Source: Emydura subglobosa
Taxonomy: Eukaryota > Chordata > Testudines > Chelidae
DNA: 64,000 bases
NCBI GenBank assembly: GCA_007922225.1
Contig: ML679974.1
Coordinates: forward strand, 5,941,105 to 6,005,104
Reading direction: 5' to 3'
Part shown: positions 8,941 to 22,657 of the stretch, one piece after another
How positions within the stretch are numbered: the first letter of the stretch is position 1
Layout of the letters: each line of letters begins with the position of its first letter
Notes under the pieces: model-generated
What the model was told of the DNA's origin: nothing
The model's input: the letters and a program-made list of their open reading frames with translations, nothing else
The model's database searches: none
Translations under genes and position numbers: made by a program

Positions 8941-11589
8941 CTGAAATCAAAGCACAAAATGAGGAACAGAATAAAGTAAAGTTGTTTATCAATAGTTTAT
9001 AACTTTTGTCATGGCATCTACCATCAACTCTACTCTAAAGCGGGCAGTGCTGAAATCTGTCAATCAGAATGCTGCTTACTCAAACCCGGATATTGTAGCA
9101 GTCTGTTTATATTTCACTTTCAAAAGCCAAATCCTAAAGGCATTGAACATCTGCTACTTGTACTGACTTCAAGCACTGAGATTTTAAAATGGAAGATACT
9201 ACAGAATTGCTGCCCTACTCCAGCCATGGGGGTATTGTGGGACCATCAGTTGACTCCTCAAGGACATATATGAAGTGTAACACATATAGAGAGATTTTGC
9301 ACAAGATTCTAACTCACCATTGCCTTTTTTTTTTTTTTTCAAGGAACAAGAAAAGCACAGACCTATACAAAAATAATAAACCCTGTACAGATTCCCTGCC
9401 TCAGTTTATTACCACTCTGGATTATTCTTTGGGCTGGGGCCTAGGTCCTTTGGGGATGTCCAGGATGCTTCTGTTGCAGCTCATGGCTTGACTTTTGAAC
9501 TATGGAGCAACTTCTCCTCCAGGTCATCTTGTTTTCTCTGACCCTGCTTGGTCCTCCAGCTAAATCAACCCCCTCCTCCTTACAGAACTATGCCTGACTG
9601 TTCCTCTCTCCTTCCACCAAAAGCTTCCTAAGTGTCTCTGAGTCCCTTGAGTTCATATGTTCCAACACCACCATAGTTCCTTGGTACTGCTGCTGTTAAT
9701 TTTCCCACTCTCCAAACCCAAGAAGCTACAACTGGCTTTTCCCACCTCCAGCCAACCTTCTTAGAATACCAATTGACGGGTTAGAGTTCAGTTGTTAAGG
9801 TTAACCACTCTCCACTGCATCTAGTCAGAAAGAGACCAGTTTACAGGCTTATCAGCAATGATGGATACACAGAGGCATTCCATCACACTGCAGTTTTCCT
9901 GAGAACAACTTCACAATACCAACAAGAATTCGTAAGTTGTACAGACAGTCCCCCAATAGTCATAGTAGGATGTCCACCATTGTGCCCTCCTATCCTTCTA
10001 TGGTCTGAAAGCACTGTGCAGGCTGCTGTGTCCTCAGGTCTGCCATGTTGCCCTCTGTCCATACGTTACAAGCAGCGGGTCCAGAGGACTGAGCAGAGGA
10101 AACAGGGCTGCCCAAGTTTAATTAGCGGTGCTACACCTTTGGATAAAGTGACTGCATGGCAGGACAGACTGCACTCCAGCCGAGGACAGAGGGAGGAGAA
10201 AGAAAGTGAGATGAAAGCACAGAGGGCATTAGTAAGAGGGGGCAGAAGAGGGGACTACACACAAAAGAGCAAGAGGTTCAGTGATGAGGGAAACAGTTCT
10301 GGAAAGAGGGTCACTTCATTTGACAGTGTCACATTTCAGAGCTCCTGTGTCCCCCAGTGCCACATGAGGGGGCTGAGACAGTGATGAGGTATCTGATGAG
10401 TATTGGGGAGCGTGGAGGGAGGAGTAGAGACTTCTCTAAGCACAGGATCTGCCTGGGTGGCTGGTTTTAAAGTAGGAAGTTTGAAGTATGCCGAGGTAGA
10501 AGCAGAGAAACTCTGTGCACCCTCCTGTCTCACTAAAACCTAGGCCTGGGCCAGTCAGAAATATAAAAATCTCTCAGCAAAACTACTGTAAAATGTAGGA
10601 TTTGCTGGTCAGCAACTTTAAATCCAAACACTAAGTGCTAGTCTCACCATTTTTTGTTTGGAAAAAAAAAATCAACTGGAAACCTTAATTACCATAAAAA
10701 AGTAATCCTAATTTACTTCACAGGCTACTGTAAAATTGAGGAATTGGGTCCTATCCCTTTCAATCATTGGGAGCCCGCTACTGAGTCTGCCTGCCTTGTA
10801 TTGCAGAAGCCAACAAAACCAAACAGAGCAGCAGGTATATATGTAGCTAGGCTATATTGTGTGTTTGTACTTGGTTAGCAAACATGGTCATCTGGAACCC
10901 AACTGGTCTGAGAGGTTCTCGTATCCTTAATGTTGAATAGAGATCAAAGACAGAGAATGATGAATGCATCTCTTTAGATCTGTACAAACCTTTGAAATTA
11001 GTGCCTGACCTGACAAAATGAAAGCAGAGAGATTAACTCAACTTTCATTGGAAACAAGAATGAAGTTGCAAGTTAAGAAAATAAAATGTAGCTTAGAATA
11101 GGTTGTGGCAATACATACACATACACACACAAAAACAGCTACATGTTACACAATTTCCTTTACTGAATTCATCTATTGCTAAACACAGACTCGTAGCATC
11201 TCATGAAGGGAAGTGGTTTTAAAAGCACAGACACAAGACACTATTATATGTAGAACTGGTGGTCAAATTAGGGTGAAACATTCCTCTCTGCAATAGACAC
11301 AGTGGATTGCACCCAAGAGAAAGGATATCCAGGTAACCCAGGTGCATGTTTGGGGCCAGGATCACTTGGCCAGATTGCGACTCAACACAGACACACACAC
11401 CTAGGGGCCAAGAAACTTCTGATAGAGTTTCTGCAGATTCTTTGAGAAGGAGGTTGCCTCATGAAAGGACAAGGACTCTAGCCTACAAACTGCAGGTTCC
11501 CCTTCCTTCAGGGTCCATGTGGATTCACAGAGTGTGAAGGATGGGGGAGATAGCTGTATTTTGTTTTATGACTATTGCATGCTTCCGCA

Positions 11590-13830
11590 CAGCATCACTG
11601 TAGGTCTGTAGGAAGGCAGGTGGCTTTATATAATCCAGTCACTGGAATTGAACTGACAATACAAGTATCAATGCCTTTGAAGTATTCTTCTGACCAATCT
11701 GTGTGAAACACCCTGACTGGGGTATGAGCGGACCTGCAGGCATGAAAGCTGAAACAAAGAACTCTAGATAAAAATCCAGAGTCCAGGGGAGAGACTGGGT
11801 TGTTAGGAAACTGCTCCAGGAGAGCTGACTGACACATGGGGACAGACTCTGCAGAACGGGTCTGAAAGAGTTGGGCCTCCCGAGGCGTTGAAGCTTTAGG
11901 TAAGCCTTTTGCACGTAGGCCTGGAGTTGTTCGAACTCTTTTCTCTTTATGTTATGGATAAATAAATAGTTTGTTTTGAAGAAGCTGCTCTGAGTCACTG
12001 CACTTATCTGCAGGTGCTAACCCCAGCTGGAACTGCTGAGGAATCACGGTTTGGTGAATAAGGATGTTTATAGCTCAGGGACCTGGGGCCGGGAGGGGGA
12101 GCATTGTGAGCTTCCACACTGAGAGGAGTGAAGGTGTAGGCCCCAGCACTTCAAAGAGTGCACTTGAGAAAGACAGAAGAGGGGGTCACAGGTGCAGTTA
12201 ATGCTGTAACCATGACCCAGAGCAATTCATGTGAGGTCCTGTACTTTTACAAGTCAGGGGCCCCTGCAGCTCTACCTCTGCTTGCTGACAGTGCAGTTCC
12301 AAGGGGACAACACTGCAAAAAATGCTCCACCTGACACCTGTCCCTCCTATGGGGTTTAGAGGGCTCTCCAGCAAAGCTAATACAGTCTCTATTAACTTTC
12401 CTCTAGGTTAACTGCTGGTATGGAGCGGGGCATGTCTTGGGTGTAGGGAAAACAAATGCTTATTCAGTTTAGACTCATACCTGCTTACCCTTACCCTCTG
12501 AATTTAGCTCCAAGTTGAAGGTAGTATAACACATTGAGGGTCCAGAAAAAGGAAGGCAGCAAGGCACACAAGAGGGGTAAGTCACCCTTGTCCCCTTTGT
12601 AACGGAAAGCATGAGGCATGTAGCATACATTGGGGGACTGGAAGAAGGTGTTACATCCAACTTAGACTCCATCTACACTTGCCTCTGACTGTGGCTCCAT
12701 GAAGGTGTGGAGCAGGGCTCAGCAACCCTGGGGGGGGTCCCTTCTGGTTTGTGTTTTATTGTGACCCAAGGACCTCTTGGTGGCAACTGGCAGAGGACAA
12801 GGGGTGCATAATGGTTACAGGGTGTAGGCCTTGCAGGAGCCATAGGCACAACTAAGTGTGAACCAAAAGCTGTGAACCACAGTAGGCCTAGCTTTGGCAA
12901 AACAACACCCTAAGTATTGGCTAATCACGTAAGCACATTGCTGACCAGAGAGGACAGAACAAGAACATTGGGAGTTCTCAAGTAACTGTGTAAACACATT
13001 CTTAAGAGATGGTAGAGGATCCTTGTAAGATAAGATGGTTTGACAGAATAATGAACAGGGATGTTTTGCTCGAGATATTGGGAGCAGGGTACCAGGGGAG
13101 GTAAGAAATAGATGTCTTGTAGTTAAAGGCAGGTCACTCAGAGGCAACTAGCATGCCTTGAGACAAGCTTTTCCAGACAGAAGATGGGAGATGCTTAGCG
13201 CTCTAGCTGACCATTGTGTGTCTTACATTAGAAGTCTATTAGCACATTGAGTCAAATGCATGAAGAGCTTGCAAGGACTTCAGAAGGTAATTAACAGGAA
13301 GAGGTAAAGGAGGGTGAGGGGAAGGACCCTGTTTTCAGGTGAAGATCAAAGGTCTGAGATGATATACTTCATTAAGGGGAGACAAGTTGCCAGCAGGTTT
13401 GGACTCATGAAAGAAGGGTCTCATCCAGCCTGGTTGAAAAATGCTGTGAGAAGGACGTTGGGGGTAAACAGACAAGAGGGCATCTTGTGAGTTTTCAGGC
13501 TCTAGAACGTGTGTTAGGATTTTATTTTATATGTAAACCATATTTGCTATCCTATGAATCTTTATTCTTTGTGAAATAAACTTATACTTGCTTTCTCTAT
13601 AAACAAATCTAGCTGTGGTGTGTTAAGCAGAGCTGTGTTCTAAAGTGTAACTAGTCAGCTGTGATATACTGCTCCTTTGTGAACAGCAGGCCTGGTAATT
13701 CTGTTTAACTGTTCAGTGGAAAAGGGGCTAGACACTGCAGAGGAATGCTTGGAGGACTCAGGGTCACAGTGTGCCTATTCCTAACCTGCACAAGGGACAG
13801 CAGAGCCTGCATGGGCTCTAGTAGCAGCCG
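11590..13830 (+). mobile_element. LTR-derived region, probably more than one element
   Basis: Two blocks look like retroviral LTR remnants. One has GGATAAATAAATAG near 11956 followed by GTTTGTTTTG and a Gly/Pro-rich U5-like tail to about 12230. The other has GTGAAATAAACTTATAC near 13570, followed by a U5-like stretch up to the CR1 at 13833. No TG...CA ends or TSDs could be fixed. Both run antisense to CIITA. Confidence 0.35.
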
Positions 13831-13832
13831 CA

Positions 13833-15440
13833 GCTCGGCTACATGCCATTGTAGGCAGTCTCATCATATCATCCCCTCCATAAACTTACCGAGCTCAGTC
13901 TTGAAGCCAGTTTTTGCCCCCACTGCTTCCCTGGGGCAGCTGTTCCAGAACTTCACTTCTCCGATGGTTAGGAACCTTTCTTTGTCTAATTTGAAGCATA
14001 TACTTGTTAATGGCTAATTTATAGCTATTGTTCTTGTGTCCACATTGGCACTTAACTTAAAACAACTCCTCTCCCTCCCTGGTATTTCTCTTTCGGATGT
14101 ATTTATAGAGAACAATCATCTCTCTCCTCTGCTTTCATTTTGTTACGCTAAACAAGTCAAGCTCTTTGAGTTCTCTCTCAGAAGCTACGTTTTCCATTCT
14201 TTGGATCATCCTAGTAGCCCTCTCTTTGCATCTGTTCCAGTTTGAATTAATCTTTCTCAAACATGGGGGACGAGAATTGCACACAGTATTCCAGATGAGG
14301 TCTCATCAGTGCCTTTTATATCGGTACTAACACTTCCCTGTCTCTACCGGAAATACCTCACCTGATCTATCCTAGGACTGCATTAGCCTTTTTCACAGGA
14401 ACATCACCCTGGCAGCTCAGTCATCCGATGATCAACCAATACACCCAGGTCTTTCTCTTCCTCTTCTAACTGATAAATCCTCATCTTAAAGCAAAAATTC
14501 TTGTTAGTTCCTAAGGTTATCCCATTTCTATTACTCCAGTTTTCAAGGTCATCCAGATCTTCTTGTATTATATTCCAGTCCTCCTCTGTATTGGCAATAT
14601 CTGCCAATTTTGTGTTCTCAGCAAATTTTATTAGCGCACACACATTTTTTGTGCCAAGGTCATTAATAAAAATGTTAAATAAGATTTGGTCCCAAGACCG
14701 ATCCCTGAGGAACTCCACTAATAACCTCCCACCACCCTGACAGTTCACCTTTCAGTATGACCTGTCATAGTCTCCTCATTAACCAGTTCCTTATCCACCC
14801 TTCAATTCTCATATTAATCCTCATCTTCTCCAACTGAACTAAATTTCACATGTGGCACTGCATCAAATGCCTTACTGAGGTCCATGTAGATGAGATCTAC
14901 TGTATTTCCTTTGTCTAAAAAAATCAGTTATCTTCCCAAAGAAGGAGATCAGCTATGTCTGGCATGATCTACCTTTCGTATTTTATCCCAATTACTGTGT
15001 CCTTTATTTTCAAAATTTGTTCAGAGACCTTGCATACAACTGAGGTAAAACTAACAGGCCTGTACTTTCCCATATCACTTCCCGCCCACCCTTTCTTAAA
15101 TATAGGAACTATATTAGCAATTCTCCAGTTATGGGGTACATACTCTGAGTTTACAGATTCATTAAAAATCCTTGCTATTGGGTTTGCAATTTCATGTGTC
15201 AGTTCTGTTAATATTCTTGAATGGAGATTATCCAACACCCCTGATTTAGTCTGATTAAACTTTGATTTTGACTTCCATCTTGGATATGTTAACTTCTACT
15301 CCCATATAATTGTTCCCATTAGCCCCCCTGTCATTAGCCCTAAACTCTTCATTAGCCCTATTAAAAACTGAGGCAAAGTATCTTTTAGGTATCGGGCCAT
15401 GCCTGGATCATCTTTAATCTCCACTGCAAAAGACTACAAA
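13833..15440 (-). mobile_element. CR1 LINE fragment with reverse-transcriptase remnants, minus strand
   Basis: About 1.6 kb of CR1 ORF2 in reverse. The 3' side at 13833 begins with the complement of the CR1 C-terminal region. Minus-strand frames at 15238-14969 (NWRIANIVPIFKKG, KYRPVSFTSVVCKVSEQILK) and 14748-14404 (DQILFNIFINDL, FAENTKLADIA) are reverse-transcriptase segments. The FADD catalytic box is replaced by FAEN, and frames are broken, so it is inactive. Same orientation as CIITA. Confidence 0.93.
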
Positions 15441-17732
15441 AAAGTAGAAAGGTTAATGCAGTAGTTTTCATTGATTATGTTCCTAAAGCTCATGCTTCAG
15501 GGCTTCAAACAGTCTCCTGGAGGGGTAAGGAAAGGATTTCACCCTCACCCCAAAAAACTACAAGACTTCTAGAATGTCAGCTCATGTCTGGAAGTAATCA
15601 AATATGTTCAGCATTTTGGATAGGACATATTCCATAAACTCATCTTCACTTGTAGCATTAATGTCCTATCACCAGCCAGGTATTTTGATTTATTAATCCA
15701 TATTACTGTATCTTATTACTTATGTTTTGCAAATACTTGGCTTTATTAATTAATAGTAGCTTTATAAGGACAATTCCAATATTTTATATGCAGGCAACTT
15801 TGTGAATTTTATGTTGGATACCCAACACTGGGTCTACCCCTTCCTAGGGTTTATTTGATCTCCTACCCATCTCCAGCCCTGGCCATCCCTGATGCTACAG
15901 AGGAAGGAGACCAAAAATACTACAAAATTCTCCTGCTTTATGCGTATGTATGTGTATTATAACTTGCACCCCATTGTTTAGAACCTCTCAGAAGCTTAAA
16001 GAATTCCACATTATTTTATTTCAGTGTAGTCCATTTCTGATATGCCAAAGGATTTCTACATTAATCCATTACAGAAATTTACTTACCGGAAAAAAAACCT
16101 CTGAGGTATAAATGAGGAATAGGTTTGCTGTCTTGTTCATTCTTCTACTTCAGAGCTGCAAATGACAGTTTCTAATTCCCACTAAAGTCCAATTTAGAAT
16201 TTTTAACAGAATATTTCTAAGCAGAAAAGAGTTATGTAAGAGTCCCTTCTGGCCTGAAACTCTGACTCGATCCTGAGTCATGCCCCTTGCTCTAATCCCT
16301 TTGTTCGCACTCCCTCTTGTCATTTAGAGCCTCTTCAGGAGTTGTAGAATAATTGTTTGGAGGAATTACTGTAGTGGAGACTACATCAAACCCCACTAAT
16401 GCCAGCTCACTACTCCTTTTGTCTACTTCTCCCACTGTCTTTGTACTTTTCTCCATGCCATGCTCCACACACATTGTATGCGCCCTCCTAAGCTGGGCCA
16501 TAAGACCACCAGCCTCACCCTCAGAACAAGTTTTGAAGCCTTCAATTCTGGATTTATGATTTTTTTTTTAAATAGAAACAAAAGCTTCTCTACACAAGAC
16601 TGTATGAGTTATGGCACTGTCTTGGTGACATTACAGCATCCTCACCCTTGTTTGACACAAGTTGGGGAGCTCCTCAAAGGAGGGAATGTGTCTTACCTAT
16701 ACTGGAAAATGCCTAGCATCAATAGAAAAGAATATTATAGGAAATGGGTAATTTGATCAATTCTCCAGTCTGAAGGGGACCATAGTTTCAGGAATTAAAA
16801 CACTGATCACCATCCTTTTCACTTCACCAGTCTGAATTGCCCTCAGCCTGCTTGGCTATCTCTTGATCACACAGGGCCTGATACAAAACCCATTGATGAC
16901 AGCCTTTCCATTGACTTCAGTGGCCATTGGATTACGCGTCTCATTTCCTTTATAACTGAACCAAGAATTTGTTTGCAGGACCCCTGTTCCACTGTGGAAC
17001 TTTATGGACAGCACTCTGCATACTTTGTCAGGCTGGATGGTAAAGGAAAGGGCTAAAAAAAAGTGCCATTTGGTTTCAGAAAAGAAAGTCATCAAAAACC
17101 ACAGGCAAAAGCTCCTCCTACTGCAAGCAGAGATTATTGGGCAGAGACTCTGAAGCAATTACAATTGTTGCTTGGGATTGGGTTTTGCAGAGTGATTTTA
17201 TTTGTCAGTATGAAAATGAAAACAGAAGCTACTGATTAAGGATATTCCCAAAACATCATGAGTCAAGCGGGCCAAGAGGGGCAGCTTGGTTTCGCCTCAT
17301 CTGCTCCTATAGTTTTAGCTAATTTGGGTGCCTAATTCAATCTTGCAGTCCTGACAGGAATCACATGCACAGATACACACAGCTGAGGTGAGGTGGATGT
17401 CCCCCACATGGCACCTGGAATGCCAAGGGTTAAAGTCCCTTTAGGACAGCCAGAGCGGCACTGCTGCCAGCTAGTGTGCTTATCAGTGCTCTCCCCGGAC
17501 ACTTCAGCTGCTTAATTTGCCGATAGGTCCCTGACCCAAATAAAGCCAGAGTGCAGCTGCATAAATGCAGCTAGCAGTTAGTGTGCTGGAAGACTGAGGA
17601 GGCTTTTGTGACTCCCGGACTTGCAGGAAGTTCAACCCTTCGCTATTTTGATTCTCTCTCAGACAGACTTTCATAGACATTTTATGCAGTTTTCACCAAA
17701 GCACCTGACCGCAGCCAGGGTTCACGTACCCA
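15441..17732. other. Intronic sequence, nothing recognised
   Basis: AT-rich intron of CIITA with no open frame of interest, no clear repeat termini and no splice-flanked exon. Short fragments near 16870 (GGGCCTGATACAAAACCC, CCATTGACTTCAGTGG) belong to the palindromic reptile repeat also seen at 6789. Confidence 0.4.
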
Positions 17733-17892
17733 GGGTACATCTACACTGCAGTCGAGGATGTAATTTCTAGCTCAGGTAGATGTACCCACACGATCTTTGA
17801 CCCTACACTGCTATTTTTAGCTCACTAACTCACTCAAAGCTAGAGAAGACATGTCTGCCTGAGCCAGAAATTACATTTACACTGCAGCCAGG
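17733..17892. mobile_element. MITE-like fragment
   Basis: Starts GGGTACATCTACACTGCAG and includes ACACTGCTATTTTTAGCTC and a CAGAAATTACAT motif near the other end. These are landmarks of the same palindromic element seen more completely at 40123-40413. The middle appears deleted. Non-autonomous DNA transposon remnant in the CIITA intron. Confidence 0.65.
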
Positions 17893-18590
17893 GTGTCATC
17901 TCAGAAGGGAGTCTTTTTAATAACACTGGAGACAAAGGCAGGCTGTGTCATTCTGGTTTCCTCCCACACAACCCTCTCATGCAACCAAACCTCTGCACCT
18001 AGCTACCTCTGTTGAGCAGCCACACAATGGCTGGTAGGGTACTGGAAAACTGTATGCATAATGTCACATGAAAGAAGGCTCAAGAGGATTTGCTTGCTGC
18101 TGCAGTGCATCCTACTGCACAGCCAATAACTGAGGAGGTGGGGGTGTGGCAGGTGGCAGGGAGAGGAGCTTGATACACCATCCCAGTAGCACTATGATAC
18201 GATGCCCCCCCACACCAATAAGTTTTCTCTGCTTGGGAGAGGGTGGGGGCCTCCAGAGTTAAGACGAACAGGGCAGTTCACATCCTCTGAAGTTATTGTT
18301 TGCCTGCATCTTCAGGCAGTTTGGGACACTGATTACCATGTCCGTAAGGTCAAGCTTTCTCTAGCCCTCAGAGCTGCAAAAAAGAGTTCACTCTTAAATG
18401 AAAGCAGGGATTCTGATCTCTTGTCACTCCAGAAGCTGGCTCCCTAGACAGATGCTCTAGGCCCATGCCCCTGTGAGCCATCCCCAGGAGCTGTGCAAAC
18501 AAATCAGATGTAGATTCCTTGTTCTATTGTACAAGTGAAAGAAACGTAGAGAGAAACTTTTCCTTTACTCTTATGATAATGGTATAGTAC

Positions 18591-19297
18591 TGTTTAGTGT
18601 GGCATAAGTGGACTCCATCTTGTTAGTTTCTTGAAGTGAGCTCTTTCCTGAAACTTGTACTATTGAACTTAAAAATATCTTGATACATTCCTCACTCACA
18701 CAAAGAGAAGTTATGTGCAGGGTATAAAAAGACACCAGCCTAAACTGCTCTAACAACAGAAAGGGGAGTAAAGACACCAACTGCCACCCTAACCCTGAAG
18801 GCCGAAAAATACCCATCAATGACCCTAAAGTGCAAATTAACGACCCTAAGTACAGAAGGATCCACCCTGGGAACAAACAAAGTACAGAAATAAGAGAATA
18901 GTCATGCTTTCAGTTAGCTGGTGATTAACAACTATACTGAACCTAGAGACAGCAGGACACAGCAAGGCCCACAGACTTACATGAGAGCCAGCAAGTATAA
19001 AAGATGGGTAAAAACATGGAAACTTTGGGTCTCATTCTGCAATTGTCATCTTGGAGCATCGGATTCACGACTGACAGAGGCCTGGCTCCCTCCTGGTGCC
19101 CAGCCTAGTTGGCTACTAGGCTGGCTTGAGCAACGCATAGAAGGACTGGTAATTATATCACACCAGCTTGCAGAACTTTATGAATGTGTGTGTGAATGTG
19201 ACTGCTTTTTGATATTCTTACATGTACAATAAACATGGCATATTGCCTTGTCCCCCTGAATAAGATCCTGCTAGTCTTTTCTTTTACAAGTATAACA
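18591..19297 (+). mobile_element. Probable solo LTR, about 707 bp
   Basis: Begins TGTTTAGTGTGGC and ends AGTATAACA, giving short inverted ends (TGTT...AACA). It contains GGGTATAAAAAG near 18719, AAGTATAAAAG near 18993 and ACAATAAACATG near 19227, consistent with promoter and polyadenylation signals on the plus strand. No TSD is apparent (AGTAC left, CCCCC right), so one boundary could be wrong or the locus rearranged. The C-rich 19298-19520 that follows is not a primer binding site. Confidence 0.55.
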
Positions 19298-19859
19298 CCC
19301 CCATCTATGCCCTAGGGTCCCTTGCACCCAATCCTCCATGCCCGGCCTCCGAGCACCTCTCTATTGGCCTCCCCCAGAGCCCAACTGCATGTCCCCCCCA
19401 TCTATATCCTGCCTCTCTCAATGCCATAACCCCACAAGAATACACAAGCTTAGACTCCTGTTCCGCTACAGTTCCCTTTAGTTTCCTGCCTCCCAATCCC
19501 TGCCCCCAACAAATTTGGCCTGAAGTCATAAGATCATTGTATTGTACACAGAGATTTCTTATTTCACTTACACAGAACAACACTGACAACTGAACAGGCC
19601 TGACAGAGTGCTGGGTAACAGCATTCCAAGTAGGACTGGATAATGGTCCATGCAACTGATTTTAATCATAATGCTAGAAAGACATTAATAGGTCTAATGC
19701 TAAACAAGAACTACCAAATAAGGGCAATAAAGCCACCTAAAGAACCACTGACAAGACGAGGGGAAAAAAGATCAATTCATTAATTGAACAACTTAAAAGT
19801 TTTAAGAGTCTGAGTTAACCCATTTGATATATTGCTAGACTAATCAAGAAGATTGGACT

Positions 19860-20070
19860 TTCACAAATTTTAAGATCAGAAGGGGACATTATGATGATCT
19901 AGTGTGACCTCCTGGATAACAGGCCATAAAATTTCAACCAGTACATTGAACCCAATAATTTGTGGCTGAATTACAGCCTGTGTTTTAGAAAGACATTCAG
20001 TGTTGATTCAAAGACTCCCAATGACAGAGGATTTACCACATCCCTTACTACTCTGTCGTTTTCTGTTAAT
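19860..20070 (-). mobile_element. CR1 LINE 3' fragment, minus strand
   Basis: Reads AAGATCAGAAGGGGACATTA, then GATGATCTAGTGTGACCTCC at the left, the complement of a CR1 tail. Diverged upstream sequence (AGAAAGACATTCAGTG..., CACATCCCTTA...) follows to about 20070. No coding potential left. Confidence 0.8.
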
Positions 20071-22577
20071 AAAATGAGAGGGCATGATTACATAGATGGG
20101 AGAAGGCAGTGTTCTCTTCAAAAAAACTATCCAGATGCTCCTCAGAAGATCTGCTAAGGGTTTGCCTTCCCCATGCACTGGTCTGCAAATGGAAGCAGAT
20201 TGGCGTCTGTAGGTGAAGGAAAGTGCTTCCATGGCAGATGAGACAAGTTAGTAAAAGAAAAGAAAAGGATGAAGCCATTTTGATGACAGAGAAAAAAGAC
20301 CTGAACTTTCATCTATCCGAGACTAGTTAATGAAATGTCATGACCATGAAACAATGTGTAGCAAACAGCACTGCTCTTAGAACTGGAACTTAAGAGCCAC
20401 TGTTTCTCCCTGTGCTTGTTACATTGCACACCATTTAGAGGATGAGGATTGCTGCCAGCATGAAGCTTAAAAAACCAGACACAGAATGCTAATGCGTAAT
20501 TGTGAGATCTCATGTCATTAATCGGCAAACAAGAACCTTGGGGCCAACGTGCAGAAGAGTATCAGAAAAGGGATATGGAAACATAAAAAGAGCAGCAAAG
20601 GAATTGCCTGAAAAAGAGAGAGACAGGCACAAATTCAAACTAAACAAACTTCAACTGACCCCTTTAAATGTGGCATTGCCATAAGACATTAACCTTCAGT
20701 GGAAGTTAATAAATAGCTTACCCAGCTTTAGCGTTAACTGTTTATCTAATGCACTGATCGCTTTCTAAATTCTGGGCAATCAGAACATGATTTTTACCTT
20801 TGCTATTGAAAACTTAATAGCTTAATATATTTGAGCCACAGATTATCTGCAAATCATCCAGAGCAATTATTCATTATTTGACTGATCACTTCAGTTGTAT
20901 GAATTCTGCTTTTAACTGATGCTTGCATGAAGCAAGCTTTGCTTTTAGGAATGTGGTCCAAAGCAAGATTCGTAGACATTTGTAGACACCACATACACAT
21001 TATTCACCAGGCTCCTATATAGATGTTAACTGCACTTGCTGATCCTCAGTCTGGCTGCACTGTACCTAGAATGTTTCTGAGCTATCAACATGCACAAGTC
21101 CTATGCTGAACACTTAAGACATCAAGAAGTCTATTTTCTCTTGTAGGTTATATACATTTTGAGATGAGATTATGGGCTGCTAGATAATCGAAGATGGGAC
21201 CACGGGGGGGAGGCATTTTCCCATCCCATTCTAAGGAGCCTGCTGCAACCTATGCATTTAGATGGCTTCTGTAACTCTAGAGGAAGGGGACTTGGTGTGA
21301 TTGAGGCTGAGGGATGCTGCATATCCTGCCACATACTCCCTTAGACATGTCCAAGGGGATGTAATTCACACTTTGGGCTTCTTTAGGAACTGTCAGGCAA
21401 AGAATTTGGAGTTTTACAATGAAGTTAGTATCATCACCACCATTACTGTTAAGTAGGAAGTGTTACTGCTGTCATTTTACCAGTGGTTAAGCTCAGGTAC
21501 AGACATTAAGGTATCGTCCCCCAGTATGTCAGAGTCACTATCATCTTGGAATAGAATTCTGGTTGCTCAACCGATTACATCACTGTTATTCAAAGTTTTC
21601 TTGTTGCCAGGAGATTAATATAGTAAAACTGCGCAGCTTATTTAGCAAGTGCAGTACGCAATGTCTCATGCCACCGAGAGAGCCTAGTTTCTTGGCAGCA
21701 GCCAGCATTGTCCCTTCCAAACAGAGCCTGGAAAAAACTCAGCCTTTCCATAATACCTCTTTTGATTTGGGGGGGGGGGGGAGAGGAGAAGCACCAGCTT
21801 TAAATCCCACAAGCCACACCCTTAGGAATTGTCTGAGAAAAAGCCTTCCTGGAACTGCTACTTTTACTTTCTAATTTAAATTTTGCCCAAAGTCAGATTC
21901 CCCAGCGCCCCCTTACCTCACCCCCTCGAAAATGACAGGAAATGTTCTAGCAAATTTTCCCATCATGTAGAAATTACTAACAACAAAGCCAGAGGCATGA
22001 TTAAATAGCCATGAGCTCACCATAGGCAAATGCAGTTTGACCAGCTCCCCACTACCAACTTTTTCAAGCTACCGGTATATCCACATGGATACATAGAGCC
22101 AAGAGTATAACCTTCCCCCAAACCTAGTTGCACCACCCTCTGTCAGGGCAACAGCACTGCACTCAGGAGACAAGGAGAAACTGACCTGTGAACACTGTCC
22201 ATCCAATTCCTGTTCCCTCACTCTGTGCTTGTTTCCCAGGAGCAGAATTCCGAGTTGCTACCCTTAGCTAGTGCCTATACAGAATGAAAGTAAGTGAAAG
22301 GAAAGAATCTTTCTGGCCAAATAAACATAAATGAACATGCTGAAGTTAAATAGATGTGGGGAATCCCACAGAGAAAAACAAGAGGAAGTCCCCTTCTGGC
22401 ACAGATCACAGCATGAGAACCTGTGATCAACACCCTCAACATTTTGCCTCCCTTATTCTCTTCCAGTCCTCTTTGAAAAAAGAAAAAAGAAAAAGAAAAA
22501 ACCTGCAACATATTGACTAATTTTACAAGCATTGATATAAAAGATACGAGAGGAAGTGACCCCTGGCGGACCAAGAC
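20071..22577. other. Intronic sequence, nothing recognised
   Basis: CIITA intron with no clear repeat or exon. A run of 13 G at 21769-21781 is the only low-complexity feature of note. Confidence 0.4.
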
Positions 22578-22657
22578 GAAGTGCATCCAAGGAAGTGGGT
22601 TTCTGCCCAAATAAATGTATTGGTCTTTAAGGTGTCACAGGAATCTCGCTAGTTTTC
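22578..22657 (+). repeat. Short interspersed repeat tail, reptile type
   Basis: GAAGTGCATCC, then GAAGTGGGTTTCTGCCCAAA, TAAATGTATTGGTCTTTAAG and GTGTCACAGGAATCTCGC. The same consensus appears, shorter, at 42113-42191. I know this string as very common in turtle genomes but not its database name. Confidence 0.7.

Noticed and set aside
9980..10384. 134-codon plus-strand frame
   Set aside because: No splice context, homology or domain; probably chance in intronic purine-rich DNA.
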